DNA of 64,000 nucleotides from Streblospio benedicti (lineage: Eukaryota; Annelida; Polychaeta; Spionida; Spionidae): contig CM032666.1 in NCBI GenBank assembly GCA_019095985.1, forward strand, positions 44,774,445 to 44,838,444. Reading direction: 5' to 3'. Every line of letters starts with the position of its first letter. Position 1 is the first letter of the stretch. Position numbers and translations under genes: made by a program. Positions 46,596 to 61,000 of the stretch are shown in pieces. The notes beneath the pieces were generated by a model. The model was given only the letters and a program-made list of their open reading frames with translations. It was not told the DNA's origin and ran no database searches.

Positions 46596-47299
46596 TTTTT
46601 ATGATAACTTTGTTTTTCTAGTTTATTTGTGCTTTGATTTTGATTAGATAACATGTCATTGGAACTTCGGTGAGTCTCTAAACAGAAAGTTACATTTTGT
46701 AGATTTTTTATTTTTGTTATTATTATTAAAAGATTATCTTTTTTATGAATGTGACCAATTGAATATTTTATTAGAATTATATACATCATTGGCGAAGAGC
46801 ACAAAAAGATTCTTAGGAATAAAAATCATTAGAAGTCGAAAAAATATTTTGTGATCCCTGCCCCATCAGAAGAGATGACAAAATTATGACCACAGGCTCC
46901 ACCACTTCCCGTAAGGGGGTGACCATTTTTTGTAGCGCCAGTCATCTGTAAATGATGTGATCCCCTTATAGGCGTGAATTGACTAGCTAGCTAATGACAG
47001 TACATGCTGTAGGCTGTATTGGCGATTTCATAGTAAAAATTGCGACAACTGATTAAAAATAAATTCATTATTGGTCTGAGATGACGAGCGCCAATGAATG
47101 GCATCAAAATAAAAGAGACATTAAGTTCAAATATTTTTGTGTGAAAGTACCTAATCGTAAGCCACTTAGGATATGTGTTAAAACTCGGTAGAACATCAAT
47201 TAGGACCACCTATCAAGAGACTACGTGTTTATTGAGACCATTTTCTCAGTTTCTAGCCTTCATAACAAGACCATTGCAAACCTCGACAAACGTATGGTT

Positions 47300-47905
47300 A
47301 TAGGTGTTGATGTGGTCCTCGTTAGTACCGTGGTTAGAGCGCATGACCAACAAACAGGATTTGCATACATCGTTTAGTTCGTGGCCCATCCACAGCAGAA
47401 TTCATGTCGCCAGAGAGTTAAATCTACGTTGTGCGTCTGTCACAGTACTATCCATCTCCACACAGCGTGTAGCTACTGTCGAGTATATCATACAAGACGG
47501 ACCGTCTTGTATGAGGACCACCGTCTTAGACGGTGGTCCTCAGTAGCTCAGTCGTTAGCGTGTACGACTTGAAAACAGGAATTGCCTGTGTCGCAAGTTC
47601 GCGGGCCGGTCATGACAGACACAGTGTTGCCAAAACCGATACGTCGTATGTCTGCCACTGAGTTGCTGATTTCCACAGAGCACGTTGCCACCGTACAGTG
47701 TTACTACTAGATGGTGGCGAGGCCAAGCGGAGGTTCCGAAGCCTCATTAATTAAAAGGCATGTCCTGTGTAGAGGAGAGCCACCCTATCTGCACGTAAAA
47801 GAACTCACCTAGTTTGAAAACTATAGCTAGTGTGATCCCCCCACCCCTAAGGCTCAGTTGGCTACCTAGCCTGCCTCTGGAGAGGTACATGTACAAACAC
47901 CGCGT
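47300..47905 (+). repeat. tRNA-derived SINE cluster with dispersed repeat copy 3
   Basis: 'cctcagtagctcagtcgtta' at 47538 looks like a Pol III A box region, with a degenerate B box 'gcaagttcgcgggccgg' about 60 bases on. A diverged similar head ('cctcgttagtaccgtggtta') lies at 47317. Between them is a perfect hairpin built on 'catacaagacgg/ccgtcttgtatg' and 'ggaccaccgtc/gacggtggtcc'. The 3' part, 47729-47905, is the same body as 4705-4873. Confidence 0.55.
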
Positions 47906-48011
47906 GGCCTCCCATTCACGCGTTGCCTCATAAAAGGAGGCCAGTCACTCATCTGAGACTGGCTTACTTGTGAATTACATATCCAGATCCAGATCCAGAG
48001 GCAACACCAAG

Positions 48012-48162
48012 CCCGAGGTTTGGAAGCCTCATTAAAAGGCGTGTCCCACATGTAGAGGAGAGCCACCCCTATGTACGCAAAAGAACTCACCTAGCTTGAA
48101 AACAATAGCTACTGTTCTCCCTCCACACACCATTGGCTCAGTTGATTACCTAACCTGCCAAA
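48012..48162 (+). repeat. Dispersed repeat, copy 4 of 4
   Basis: Repeats the body of the copy ending at 47905 ('tggaagcctcattaaaaggc', 'aaagaactcacctagcttga', 'ggctcagttga'), about 110 bp downstream of it. Confidence 0.6.
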
Positions 48163-49004
48163 CAATCAGGGACACATTGGAAATAAGCAGTATACATATA
48201 TCTGTATGCTTTCATGTGTTTACCCTAGGAACATTAATTCCTGAACTAACTACATTGTACATACTGACTAGGACTAATAATTAATTTTATTCTTAGTCCT
48301 AGATACTGATGAGATGTGAGCAGGTGCTCGGAGGGCATGGGTGGGTGCTGTTATAACAGGGGTGGGGTGGGGAGAGGGATTGTTAGGTTAGGGGTATATC
48401 TCTGGGGTATATGCAGGGTATGAAACTCATCAAAATTTGTTCACGGACCACAAGGCTGGCAACTTCAAAACGTAGACGGCCCAGACAAAAAGTGTACGGC
48501 CCTTAATTACGTTAATATTGAGAACTCCGTAAAAATAGCCTACCTACTGGGCCATGAACTTTAAAAACCAGCCGGCCCGGACCAAAATCAGCCGGCACCG
48601 GGCCGCCGGATAGGCTCTATTTCATACCCTGGTATATGTGTTAGAACACATTATTGGGTGCTGTCAGGACAGTGCGGATGCTATATACTGAGTACCTGTT
48701 CAATGCACTATATTTGTTGTTGAATAGTTATAGTGTGGTGGAGGTGAAATGGGCAGGTGCTATCAGGACAGGGATTGAGAGTTGGCGTTGTTACTACAGA
48801 ACAGAAGTGGGTGTGGAGGAAGGTGGCTGTGTGTGAATATACAGTGACTGGGCTGGGGGCTGGGGTGGGGTGTGTGCGTCCCAATACAGTTTATATGTAT
48901 GGTGTTCCCTATGACGTTTTACCTTTCTTAATTTAAACAACTCGTAATCGGATAAGCTGTAGGTGAACATCGACATCGACATACACAGGCACTGTGTTAT
49001 AAAA
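48163..49004. promoter_or_regulatory. Presumed 5' flank of ALDH16A1
   Basis: No ORF of note. It contains G-rich patches (48305-48420, 48800-48880) and a transcript leader should lie close to 49005. No TATA box at a convincing distance was recognised. Confidence 0.4.
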
Positions 49005-52000
49005 ATGTCCAGTAATTCTTCAAATATTGGCCCTCCAAAGCCGGATACCATAGCAGACATATTTGAAAAGATGAGTTATGGGCCTGCTCCTGAAGTTGAT
49101 ACTACAGCACAGGTGTGTCCTGTTTGAGTTTGATTACAATCTTCATTTTACTGGAAGGCCTAAGATTTTGGTTGGACCGGATGGGCGTGGGCCCAACCAC
49201 CACCAAGTGCAGTTACGTACACTTTACATTCAGCGTACACTTATCCTCTCGTTTGTAATAATATGTAATGATAAGGCAAAGCCTTCTTAAGCGACCGCTC
49301 ACGATATAGCATAATAATATATAATGATAAGGCAAAGCCTTCTTAAGCGACCGCTCACGTTATAGCATAATATCAGTATTGTAAAAAAAATGTTTTAATT
49401 ATTTTTTTAAAAGAATAAAGCATTATTTATTCAACTTTTTTACCGGTGTTGTCCATATTTGATTTTTGCATGGTTTCAAAAAGTATCATCTGCTGATGTA
49501 AAAAAAATCCCTGATGATATTAAAATTAAAATGGTGTCTAATTCGATTTTGTTTTAATCATAGTGAAAGAAATGAAGATAAACTAAATAACTATTTGTAT
49601 TTATGATATTTTTTATTGGGAATCTGTTCTTAAATAAGAAAAACGGGTCTTTCATTTTATTGTATTTGTGTTAAGGTAGTCTCAATCAACCATATGTTAC
49701 AGAGTCTGGTTGAACGAGGCGCGTTATGTTTCTGCCATTTTCCAGCACCTGTCTTCTCCATGGCAACCGGAGAATGAATACTGAAATTAGTACAAAATAT
49801 TTATTAAAACAATAATAATCGGGAACCTTTTCCTAATTAAGGTTTAACTGAAACATTGATTTCCTGTTTTAAAATGTTTTGATTTTAAACTCAATATTAA
49901 CTTCACTCTCGCGAGACTTGAGTTGGAGATTCAATATGGCGCTAGGTGGGCAAAATAATATCAAAATTTGTCAGAAACTGGACAATTTCGTGGTTATACA
50001 CAGTGTTGTTGGTTAAGTAGATGAATGATTTGTATAGCGCTATTGAGGTTTTAGTTTTGTGTCAGGTTTGAGCATTCTGCTTGAAGCTGGATAGCGCTGA
50101 ATTTTTGCAAAACCAGTGTTTTATACCTGAAAAACACTGGAAAATATGATTTGACCTCATGAATTTTTCCATGCTGGCTAAAGCGCACTGAATAGTATAA
50201 AATGTACCTAATAATATGCCCAAATGGGCCCAAATTCCTAGTAAGGGTTCTTGTGGTCAACAGCTCCAAATTTGAGCATCCTAGCTCAAACGATGCGACC
50301 TGTAGAGGGGTAATGAACCGGATGGACGGAAGGAAGGACGGACACAATTAATTGGGTACAAGCCAGTGTATAAAACACTGGAAAAAGCATCAAGGGCTTG
50401 CAGATGATCTTGCTTTTCGTCACTGGTAATCACATTTAATTAATTTAAAAATACCCCTTCACATGCCCAGCAGGCAAAAAAAAATTTTTTCACACCAGTA
50501 TGGTGGAAATTAGGTTGATATCAAGTGTAGTGTAACACGAACATGAAATCCACATGGATAGACACTATATTTACTCCCCCTTATATCTCAGAGCCATGAA
50601 TAGGAGAAAAATCATACTTGACAAAAGGACAACTATTCTGAAAAATACATCCATCCTAACTAAGATTTACACGTCCAAATTAACAAACTCCATTTAAATT
50701 CTGTTGAAACTGATGTCTGGTGTGACAGAAAATACTCGTCCATAGGACAAGTTACTCAAAAATTTTACTCGTCTTGACAACACAGATACCCGTCTTGGAC
50801 GATAAGACGGGTATCCCCTAGTATCCACTAGTAAAAATGAACAAATATCAACGTTGATTTCACCTACCTATACACTCCCTCAAATTCACCTGATGCACAT
50901 GCCCTTACCATGGCTCAACGCTGATTGGCCAAACTAATTTGCACCAATGAGAGCGCAGCCCGCTCAAATGCGAAGATGATGTAGGTAAAAAGATTTCCAA
51001 ACAGATATAGTTTTCTTAATAATCGATTTTTGTGGATATAATAAGCTAACCTACACGAATTCACACAGAGGATACCACATAAACCGATTTTATAAGGATA
51101 TACCGAAGCACAGTTACGTCTGCATGATGTATCACGCAATATTCATGCTAGAATGGGCCAAGTTTTTGAGAACAAGTTTTCTGGACATGTCTGGGCTTTT
51201 CTGGCATGTTAAGCGCTATAATATATATTTTTGTTTGTTTTATGTTGTTTTTGATTGCCTGATGCTATGTATTGTTATAGGATGACGGGAAGTGACAGAA
51301 AAACATCTTGCAAAATGACATCTCTGACCATTCATTTCAAACCGATGGCGGGGAGATTGTCAAAGCTGTGAAAATATTTTAGATAATCCACATAGAAAAG
51401 ACCAATAAAATACCCTAGAAATACCCCCACATATCCATGTAGAAAGGACCGGGAAATACCCCTATATTTCCACCACCAATTCACGTGACGTCACGTGTAA
51501 AAATGTTGCAGGTTACACGTTATTTCAACCAAATATCCACGTGGATAAGGATGCTTCGTTTCTATGTGGATTCCACCATAAATTGCCCACAGGGTGGAAA
51601 CCTGGGTGGCTCTTTTTTGAAGTTTATGTCGTCACACTTCTGCATGTATAGGGTAGGCCGGTTACAGGTAATTGCGAGCTGTAAATTAATATCCAAAAAA
51701 GCAGCTTATTTAAACGCCACTTTCATAAATATTATTATAATATTTTATTTTTTATTGTGACGGCAAAAAGTTGTTTACTTTCTAAATCTCTTACTAATGA
51801 TGTACGTCCCACATATGTGATGACGTAACACCGTCTCGGGGCCGCTAATGGTAGCGTGATTCTCAAATTTTTTCTTCTGTATCCTTCCTACGGTATCAGT
51901 ACTGTATGGGATGTGTGTGAAGATGTTTTTTCCTAACATAATGTAATACATCATGTAATTTTAATGAATCATGAAAATAGTATCTCACGAAAATATACAT

Positions 52001-55000
52001 ATGAAAAATTATTATGAAAGTAAGTAGCTTTATTTTGACACCTCAAGCACTATTGTTAGTTCAATAATAGCTGTGCTATGATAGTTTGAACAAAAAAATA
52101 CACGGGATGTGTATGAATTAAGTGCTCAAGTGTAAGCGTTTAAGCTGTTAATAATTGCTATAAAATCAACATAAACACTAGGAAAAGAAATGAGACAGTA
52201 ACTATTATATTTGTTATAATCTATATCTAGAGAAAAATTCTATTGTTTTTATAATTTATATGCATATGTAACAATATTTTCTTCTTTTGATTAAATTTGC
52301 CACACATGCCACCCTGCATTTTTATTGAAAGATTTCACTATAGTATCTTGTATGGTCAAATTGAAGAAAATTCCTCATGTGTTAATCATTAGAAATATTT
52401 TAGGCATGGTTAGATGATCATAACAGAAAATTTGGACATTTCATCAACAACAAATGGGTGATTCCTGAAGGAAGAAAAACATATGAGCCCAAGAATCCGG
52501 CAACAGGTGAAGTAGATATTTATTTCCTTCAAAATGGGTCTTAACAGAAAATTAAGTGTTGAAACCACTGTAAAATGATAATAGAATAAAATGTAAATTT
52601 ACTCATGAAAAAGGTGTTATGAAGCTCAATAAGAGTCTGGATAGTAATCTAATTAAAATCGAATATGTTTGTAAAACTGAATTTTAAACTTCTTTTTGTT
52701 GTAAATAAATTCAATTTTAAACCTTTATCTCACGAGAGTAAGTATGCATGTAAGTTACAGCAAATAAATGATCCAATGTGCATGTATGTAGTATTGTAGA
52801 TTTGCACTTGTAATACTTAACCTTATCAGTTTAAGAGCTATAACAACACTTGCACATAACCCAAATATGGGATAGTCTTACATTTATAAAGTACCTTACA
52901 TGTAATAAGCATATAGTTGAAATATTTTATATGCATATTTGATTCACTAATTCAAAAATGCATACCGGCATATCCAAGTACAGCCACACTGGGTACCACA
53001 CCCTATCACAATTCCACATCAGAATCATTTTTACATCATAAATAGTAGGTTCGGTTGGAATCTTTTTAAAATTTGAGATAATATCATGTAATAATTGATA
53101 ATATAAATTTGAAATACTAGGCCAGGTTTTAGCAACGACCATTCAAGGGACACAAGAAGATGTTGACCAGGCAGTATCAGCAGCACGCACTGCTTATACC
53201 TCATGGAGCAAAACACCTGGTCATGTCCGTGCAAGATATCTTTACAGGTAAACAATATTTCTTTGGATATTATTTTGCTCACATTTCGCCATTGTGCGCT
53301 CATCTCACTAAGTGCTCCCGCACTGACCCGCAGTGATTTGTGTGTACTCTCGGAACACTAGATAGTCATTCTACAAGTTATGCAATAGTACTGCATCCAT
53401 CATTTAACCACAATGATGGTCACCAAATACATAGAAATGTGCTGACTGTCTGACACAAAGTTTTTAACAACTACAATATATTTAATAATAAATATTTACT
53501 TCCAAATTTTCGACTGTTATCAGCGACCCTGATCCAGCCTTGATCAAGGGTGTCATAAACAGATTAGAACATGATTAGAACAGTAATATTTGCTAATATT
53601 TAATAATGCAAACACATGGCTAGACTCAAGTGAAAGTGTCATGGGTAAGCAAATCTAAAATATAAAAGCTTTACTATTCTAATCATGGGACCTTATCAAC
53701 AATTTATGAATGTTCAAAATATCTGACTATTTCTCTGACAAGGACTGAAAAATGCAGTTTTCATGCAAGTGTTTACTAAGATGTAAACCAATCAGAATAT
53801 TAAAAATTATGATGTAGGTCCAGTGAAAAATAGCATATCATTCCTATAATTTCTATTTCTATATTCAGTACCATTTAAGCTTTTAGTTTAGTTTTTAGTT
53901 TTTGAATTATTCAGTGATTTACAACACTCCAATGACTTTTTTAGCTTCATCCCTAAACAATGCTACGGTAGTTCAGCATACATCATTGACCGCATTGATT
54001 TTCATGTGTGTGTGTGACTAAACACATACATGTACTAATGTGTACTAAATAAAAAACTGTTGCAATGTTGTAAACTACTATGGCGCTTAATCTTCATCCT
54101 GAAGTCATACAGTATTGACTGGGAATGGAGGACACAATTTTTTCTGAATATAAAGAAATCTAAATGAATTAGGGAATATAGAAGAAATTAGGAAACTGGA
54201 AATACCAAATTTGGCCTTTACTCACTGTACTAGAAAAGTTGTGAATTTTGAGATGTACCTGCAACTGCTACAGTTTTTGACAGACTTTGGTGTATATGTG
54301 GAATCATGTCTTTATTTTGAAAAAATATTAAAGTATACATTATTCCTGATATTATACATGTGTATAGTCTGGATTAATATATTCAAATCTATTTACATAG
54401 AACGGTATGTTAGTTAAAAGAGATTAAAGTAGTAAAATTTTCACTAATTGCTATATCAAATCAAAATAAAACATTAGCATGTATGTTTCAAATCATGTTA
54501 TATCTGATTATTACCTACATAAATTAATAACAAGGCATAATTTATAAAAATTGACGAGACATATTGCCTTTTTTTTTTCTTTTTTTTTATTAATAATTAC
54601 TTTTTATTCATACTTAAATAATAATATTATATATACAATTACAAATACAAGTACAGCATAAATATTAACAATTTCTACAAAATGGCAAAATATCTTCCAC
54701 AATATGACATAGTAATTACTACTAAACTTCATCAAAATTACATAATAATTTTTTCAAATAGTTAAATAATAAATTTGTATTTAACATTTCCAAGGTTATA
54801 TAATAAGTATATATCATTCTTTTGATGCTAAACATTATATTTTCAATTTCCAATCTTTTTCCATTAAATTTGCACTTTGAATTTTCTTTAAAAATAGAAT
54901 ATGCTATTACAGAGAAAATAAAATTATATGCAATTATTTTATCAGTTAATTGGTAGTTTATAAAGCCACATACAATTAATTTCCAGTTAATATTACAATC

Positions 55001-58000
55001 AATAATATTTGAAATATTTAGCCAGATTTGCTTTATATGTGGACAATCATACAACATATGTCTTAAACTTTCTATTTCATTACATAAATCACAATATTTT
55101 GATATACTTTTTTGCCACTTATTTAACACATTACCACAAGGAAGAAAATTATGTATTAATTTGAAGTTGAAATACTTAACTTCATTAAAACCTTTAAAAC
55201 ATAGCTTTTGCTGGTATATTGATTGCCAGTTTTGCATACTATTTTGGAAATGAAATTCCCTTGCATATATAGACTCCATATTAGCTCGTACTGTATTTTT
55301 CTCAACTAACATTTTGTAGAAAAATTTACTTTTTTTGTCTCTCAGAACAAAAAGTGTGTTACCAGATAAAATAACATAGGATTCTTTGATATTTACATGA
55401 TTATCAATTTTGCAGTTGTCTGAGAACTGGAGAAGGATTTTGAAGACATGCAGTGTGAGCCTACTAGTATATCATGTTGATTTCTAGCAAAAAGCATGTT
55501 TAGCATGTTTAATTGGCTTTTATGGTATTTGTAGCATTGCAAGGCACATTCAGAAGCATCAAAGGTTGTTTTCTGTATTAGAAACTATGGATAATGGGAA
55601 ACCTATTAGAGAAAGTCGAGATGCTGATATACCAACAGTTGTAAGACACTTTTATCATCATGCCGGTTGGGCACAACTTATGGATACAGAAATGCATGAT
55701 TGGAAACCAGTAGGTATGTTTGTCAACTATAACTTGTCTTATATGGGCAAGAATATTTTGTTGAATATTATATTTATGTATTTTATTTATTGTATACATG
55801 TATTAATGCCATTAACATGCGCTGATGATTGGGCGATCTTTTATTTCGGTGGATGATATTAATTTAGAAATTACATAAATATTATACAATGTATAATGAT
55901 AGGTGTGGTTGGAGCTATTGTTCCATGGAATTTTCCTCTGATGCTGTTAACTTGGAAGCTGTGCCCTGCTCTGGCAATGGGCAACACAGTTGTTCTAAAA
56001 CCAGCAACTTATACGCGCATGTCAGCTTTGTTACTTGCGGAGGTATGAGAAATTTGATAGAGTTTTGGTCTCCATGCTTTGGGCACCACAGGGTTAGGTA
56101 TTAAATTGGACCTATAACGTATACGTGGTTTCATTTAGGGACCGATCATAAATAATGATACTGGGGCCTGGGGGTCGTCCAAAAAGGTAGGGGGGAGGGT
56201 CGCTGAACTTTTTTTATTACGGTACGATATTTTTTTTCAAATATTTTCTTTTAGCAATTGTACAGAAATGCAATGACTATGTAGAGGACTTTTGCTTTAG
56301 GGGGGGCGGGGTGTCACTCAACTTTTTAAAATGTTGATGGCGGGGCCGGTTAACCCCGGTGGCCCCAAAAAATGGAGGGGTGGAGGCAGAAAGGGTGTGT
56401 GTGTTCATGTATGTGTGGGGGTGGGGGGGGTATGGTTGGAGGTGAGGAAGGGAGGTGCATTTAATCTGTTACAGATATCATCCGTTGCAACCCGAGCAGC
56501 AGCAGGAAGCTGGGTGATGGAGATGCATTTAGTCTGTTCTGGACCTGTTTAGATGGGAATGGGGTAGAGAGAGTTGGGGAGAGAAGAGGGGGTTTGGTGG
56601 TGGAAGGAAGGGTAGAGGAGGGTGGAACATTTAATCTGTTCTGCACGTGTTTACCAGAGTAGCAGTAGCTGAGGGGAGGGATATTGGAGGGATCAATCAT
56701 TGCAATATACATGTAGTGTATTTATGGCTGTGGCATATGACGATGGGAGGATGGTGATGGAGGTGTATTTAATCCATCCCAGACCTGTATACTGACGGGA
56801 GCTAATGTGAGGGATGGGGGACAGAGGAAGGATGGGGAGGAAGGAGCATTTAATGCGGTCAGGATCTCATCTATTTCCCCCTGAGCAGCGCCGAGTAGAC
56901 ATCTAGTATAAAAGAAAACAACTTTCACTCACACATTCACACAAATCGACTCTACATATTATACTGTATCAATGCAAAGACTTCCAGTGTCTTCAATGAA
57001 TTTATGTATGATGTTGAACAATTCGATATTCTTCAGTATGGCTTTACTTCCTTCTAGGAGCATTCTAACTGAAATTTTATCACCAGTAATGCCAAATCTA
57101 TCATTAGTTGCTTGAAATAAATCTATTCTCATATTATTGAATAGAGGGCATCTTAAAGTACTGTTCTTTGCTTTCCAAATTATGCCCACAGGAACAGGCT
57201 GGTGAGTCAACAACATGTAGCCTATACAAATGATGATTGACTTTGTTACACTGCATCTGCAGTGGAGCATGTATAGTATTAAATGTTTTGTTCTATTCCT
57301 ACTGAAAACATGTAGGAAGTCTTGGATTCAACTGTTAGTATTTTGAAGATTAGAGTGGTTAATTACGAGGCTGAAGTGTACTGCACCCCTACCAATTCTC
57401 TTCGTTTTGTTTCCGTCTCTGCTGTACCTGAACAGCAATTTGTGGTTCTGATCTCAACACATTCACTTGTCTGCCCCCTACTTTGTTAAATGGGATGTAT
57501 TTGATTGATGATTGATCGATTGGCTATTAAAATTTGTGGCCTTTAGGACTGTTTTTTTGTTTACTGAAATTGTCCCCACACCAAAGGTCACAGTAGTATT
57601 GGAATTTGACATGTAAGCCATTATTAGTCCTGTTGTAATCTCATATAAAGTATAAAGTAATAGTTGTTCTACTATGAATACAGGACATTTAAATTGATGC
57701 AAAAGTAACATTGCAATAGAGTTGATAACAGAATATTGATATTGAACTTCAAAATATAGTGTATATTTTTCTTCTATACTATATTTAAATAATCGTTCAT
57801 TTGTAATGTTATAGGTTTGTGCAGAAGCTGGATTGCCTCCTGGTGTATTTAATGTAATAACTGGAAGTGGTGCAATGGGAAGCATGCTTGCAACACATGA
57901 AGATGTTGACAAAGAATGGATGTCAAAATAGTAGTGATAATATCTTATTTTTTACTTATTAGTATGTCATACATCTTTTGTTAATGATATCTACTTCAAT

Positions 58001-61000
58001 ATACAGGATGTCATGCTTTACAAATAGTTAGTCTTTTATGTTTTTTAGCCTTATTGTTCTTTTTTTAAAGATAGGGCAAGTCTTGCGTCGTGTTACAGCT
58101 GGAACTGGAAAGAAGCTGTCGCTGGAACTTGGAGGAAAGTCACCAGTTATCATATTTGATTCAGCAGACATTGATAGTACTGTTGAAGGTGTTGTAGATG
58201 CAATTTGGTTTAATCAAGGCCAGGTAAGCAAGCTTTTCCTATAATAGTACATTATTGATACCATTTATGTTCAGGTCTTAAAACTAACTATGGAGCATTT
58301 GTCTTGGGCAAGTAGAAATGCTCTGTATGGGGAGAACTTTTTTAATGCTGCCTTGTCCCTTTTCACTGTCTTTTACGCGACTTTTCAGACTTGCAATACT
58401 TTTTGTCCCAGTGGGTAAAACCAAAATATTTTGCTGGTTGTCCGTAGGTCAAGTGGTCAAAATGTTACTTGTGAGGACTAATTGCTTTGACCATTTTGTT
58501 ATATGCATGAAATATTGGTTTCATATATATTTTTTTTCAAATAGGTGTGTAGTGCTGGTTCAAGACTTCTAATCCAGGAGAACATTTATGACAAATTCAT
58601 AGAGAAGGTGAAGCGTAGAATGAAACAACTTCGTGTCGGAAACTCACCTGGCAAAACCATAGATATGGGAGCTGTGGTTGATGAATCACAGTTAAAGACT
58701 GTCAAGGAGCTGGTAGAATCTGCACGACAAGAAGGGGCAGAAGTAAATAATTTAGATTAATTAATATTTAATTCATCTTATTAGTCAATGTGAATATCTA
58801 AATCTTATAAATGAAATTATGTTCAATACCAATATTTAAGTGGTTACATGACCAGAATTCTGGTAATAGTGTAGAGACAAAAGTGACACAAGAAGTTAAA
58901 TCATGAATCTAAAACATACTACTGGTACATTGAATTATATAGGAATATAAGCAGTCATTGAATTAGTAGAGAAATGGAGAATTTAATAGAAAATGATTGC
59001 AATCTGTGACGAATAAGTATGAATCTGGTTTTAAGGTTCAATAATCATGTTAAAAATAGACAGGCTTGCCTTTAAAGATATGAACCACAGATGAAAATTT
59101 TAAAGTCTGCTAAATTTGAAATAGATAACTAACTTAGTTTTTTTTTTAAATTATATTTTGTAATGAATTTATATTACTGATTTTATACTACAAAAAAGTG
59201 TATATAATAGTGACATTAGTAATACACTAATAGTCAAGCTGTAGATTTCCAATGATTACTTGCTTTTTGTACTAAAACGTTTTTTTTCCAATTGTTTCAG
59301 GAAAATTAATAAATAGAATAGTTCAGGAAATCTCAATCCATTTGAATAAGGAGTTATAACATTGTAATAGCTTAGGTAGCATATTATATTTAGGAACATG
59401 TTTTTCTAAATACAGTACAATCTCGTTTGCTATATTTTGCGATGACTGTAATTAAAACACACCATGATTTTGTTCGTAACTGACCAGAACAAAGCAATGG
59501 AGTTAGTCTCCATCAACCAGTGCTATTGTGGTGTGCACTCGCCAAATGGGATAGAATGCCTTTTTGACAAAGGCTAATACTGTGTGCGTTGTGTTCGTCC
59601 GCTCCCGTGAATAAGTAGAAGACAATAGGTTCGAGTCCATACTCGATCTCCCGAAAATATACGTCCGGAAAAAATTGGGACTATAGCAGAACGTCCGGTT
59701 GATGGGAAAATCCGCATATTTGATATTCAATTAAACGAGGTTGTACTGTACTCCAATCATGTGAGGGCTCTTCGATAATACTTTTGAATAAAATGATATA
59801 TTTACAGATTTCAAAATGCAATTCTTATTATTCATTGTGTAATAACATGTCAAATTTTTATTCAAGCTACGCAAAGTGGATTACCAAGCAAGGGTTTGTT
59901 CTATCCACCCACACTAATCACAAATGTGCAGACTGTTTCCCGAGTTGTGGTTGAAGAGGTTGGTTGATGAGTGAAATATTTTATACATTTCGATTATTAT
60001 TAATGGTATACCTGAATATAAGATGTATGATAAAGTATGCTAGTTAAGGCCCACAGATAAGGAAAGGTAGAGCAGTGGGCCGTGCCCTTATATAAAATCT
60101 GGTCCATATTCAATCACTCCCACCACCAGCACCCTGACGTCTGAATTTATAATGACTTAAGTGTTGAATTTATAGTAAAGATATCAATTCAATTTTAGAT
60201 TTTTGGACCAGTGGCTGTAGCAATGCCATTTAGAACTCCAAAAGAACCTGTGTCTCTTGGGAAGAATACAATCTATGGCTTGGGATCATCAGTTTGGACA
60301 GAAAATATTTCCTTAGCCATGGTGGTGGCAATTCTGCTCAAGGTGAGTTTCCATCATTAGAAGCATTCAAATTACTTAGACATGTTTTTTAACGTGCAAT
60401 TATTTTGACATAGCTTGACAAAAGATGAAGGAAAATTTCTTTTTTATAAAGGCTGGTGCTGTTTGGATCAATTCCCACAAATTTTTTGATGCTGCGGCTG
60501 GCTTTGGTGGTTATAAACAGAGTGGTTTGGGGAGAGACGGAGGGAAAGAGGTATACGCTTAAATGTTAATAGAATGCTCATGCTTTTTTTCCATTAATTT
60601 TACTTATTAATGTTGAAGTATTAATGAAATTTAGCTCTTCCATGATTTACATAATTAATCACTGTTTTGCCAGTCTTATTATATAATGCATAAAAACTAG
60701 CTAGCATGTAATCTCAAGTGAAAAGAACTGTGCTTTAGCCTTATTTAGCTTAGGAATTTGTTGGCCAATGCAAGTGTCATAAAACAATGCTGTTGCATCG
60801 TACAGTAGAAATTTGTTATCTGGAAGCTGTTGGTAGAACAGTAAAATACTTGAGATTGCCAATATTTACTATGAACAACAAACATATTTTCATAATGCAG
60901 TAGAAGGATGTACACCAAGGTCTATTGCAGGGTCTATTTGAATATGTTCATCCCAAATGGGAAGATCGAGCACGACCAAATGTTACGGATGTCAACTTGA

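Noticed and set aside
57478-57912. 144-codon minus-strand ORF
   Set aside because: Shadow of an ALDH16A1 exon plus intron on the opposite strand.
58007-58026. 20-nt microexon reading S-C-F-T-N-S to fill the ALDH16A1 gap
   Set aside because: It has ag/gt borders, but no upstream donor gives a continuous frame; the likeness to FTGS may be chance.
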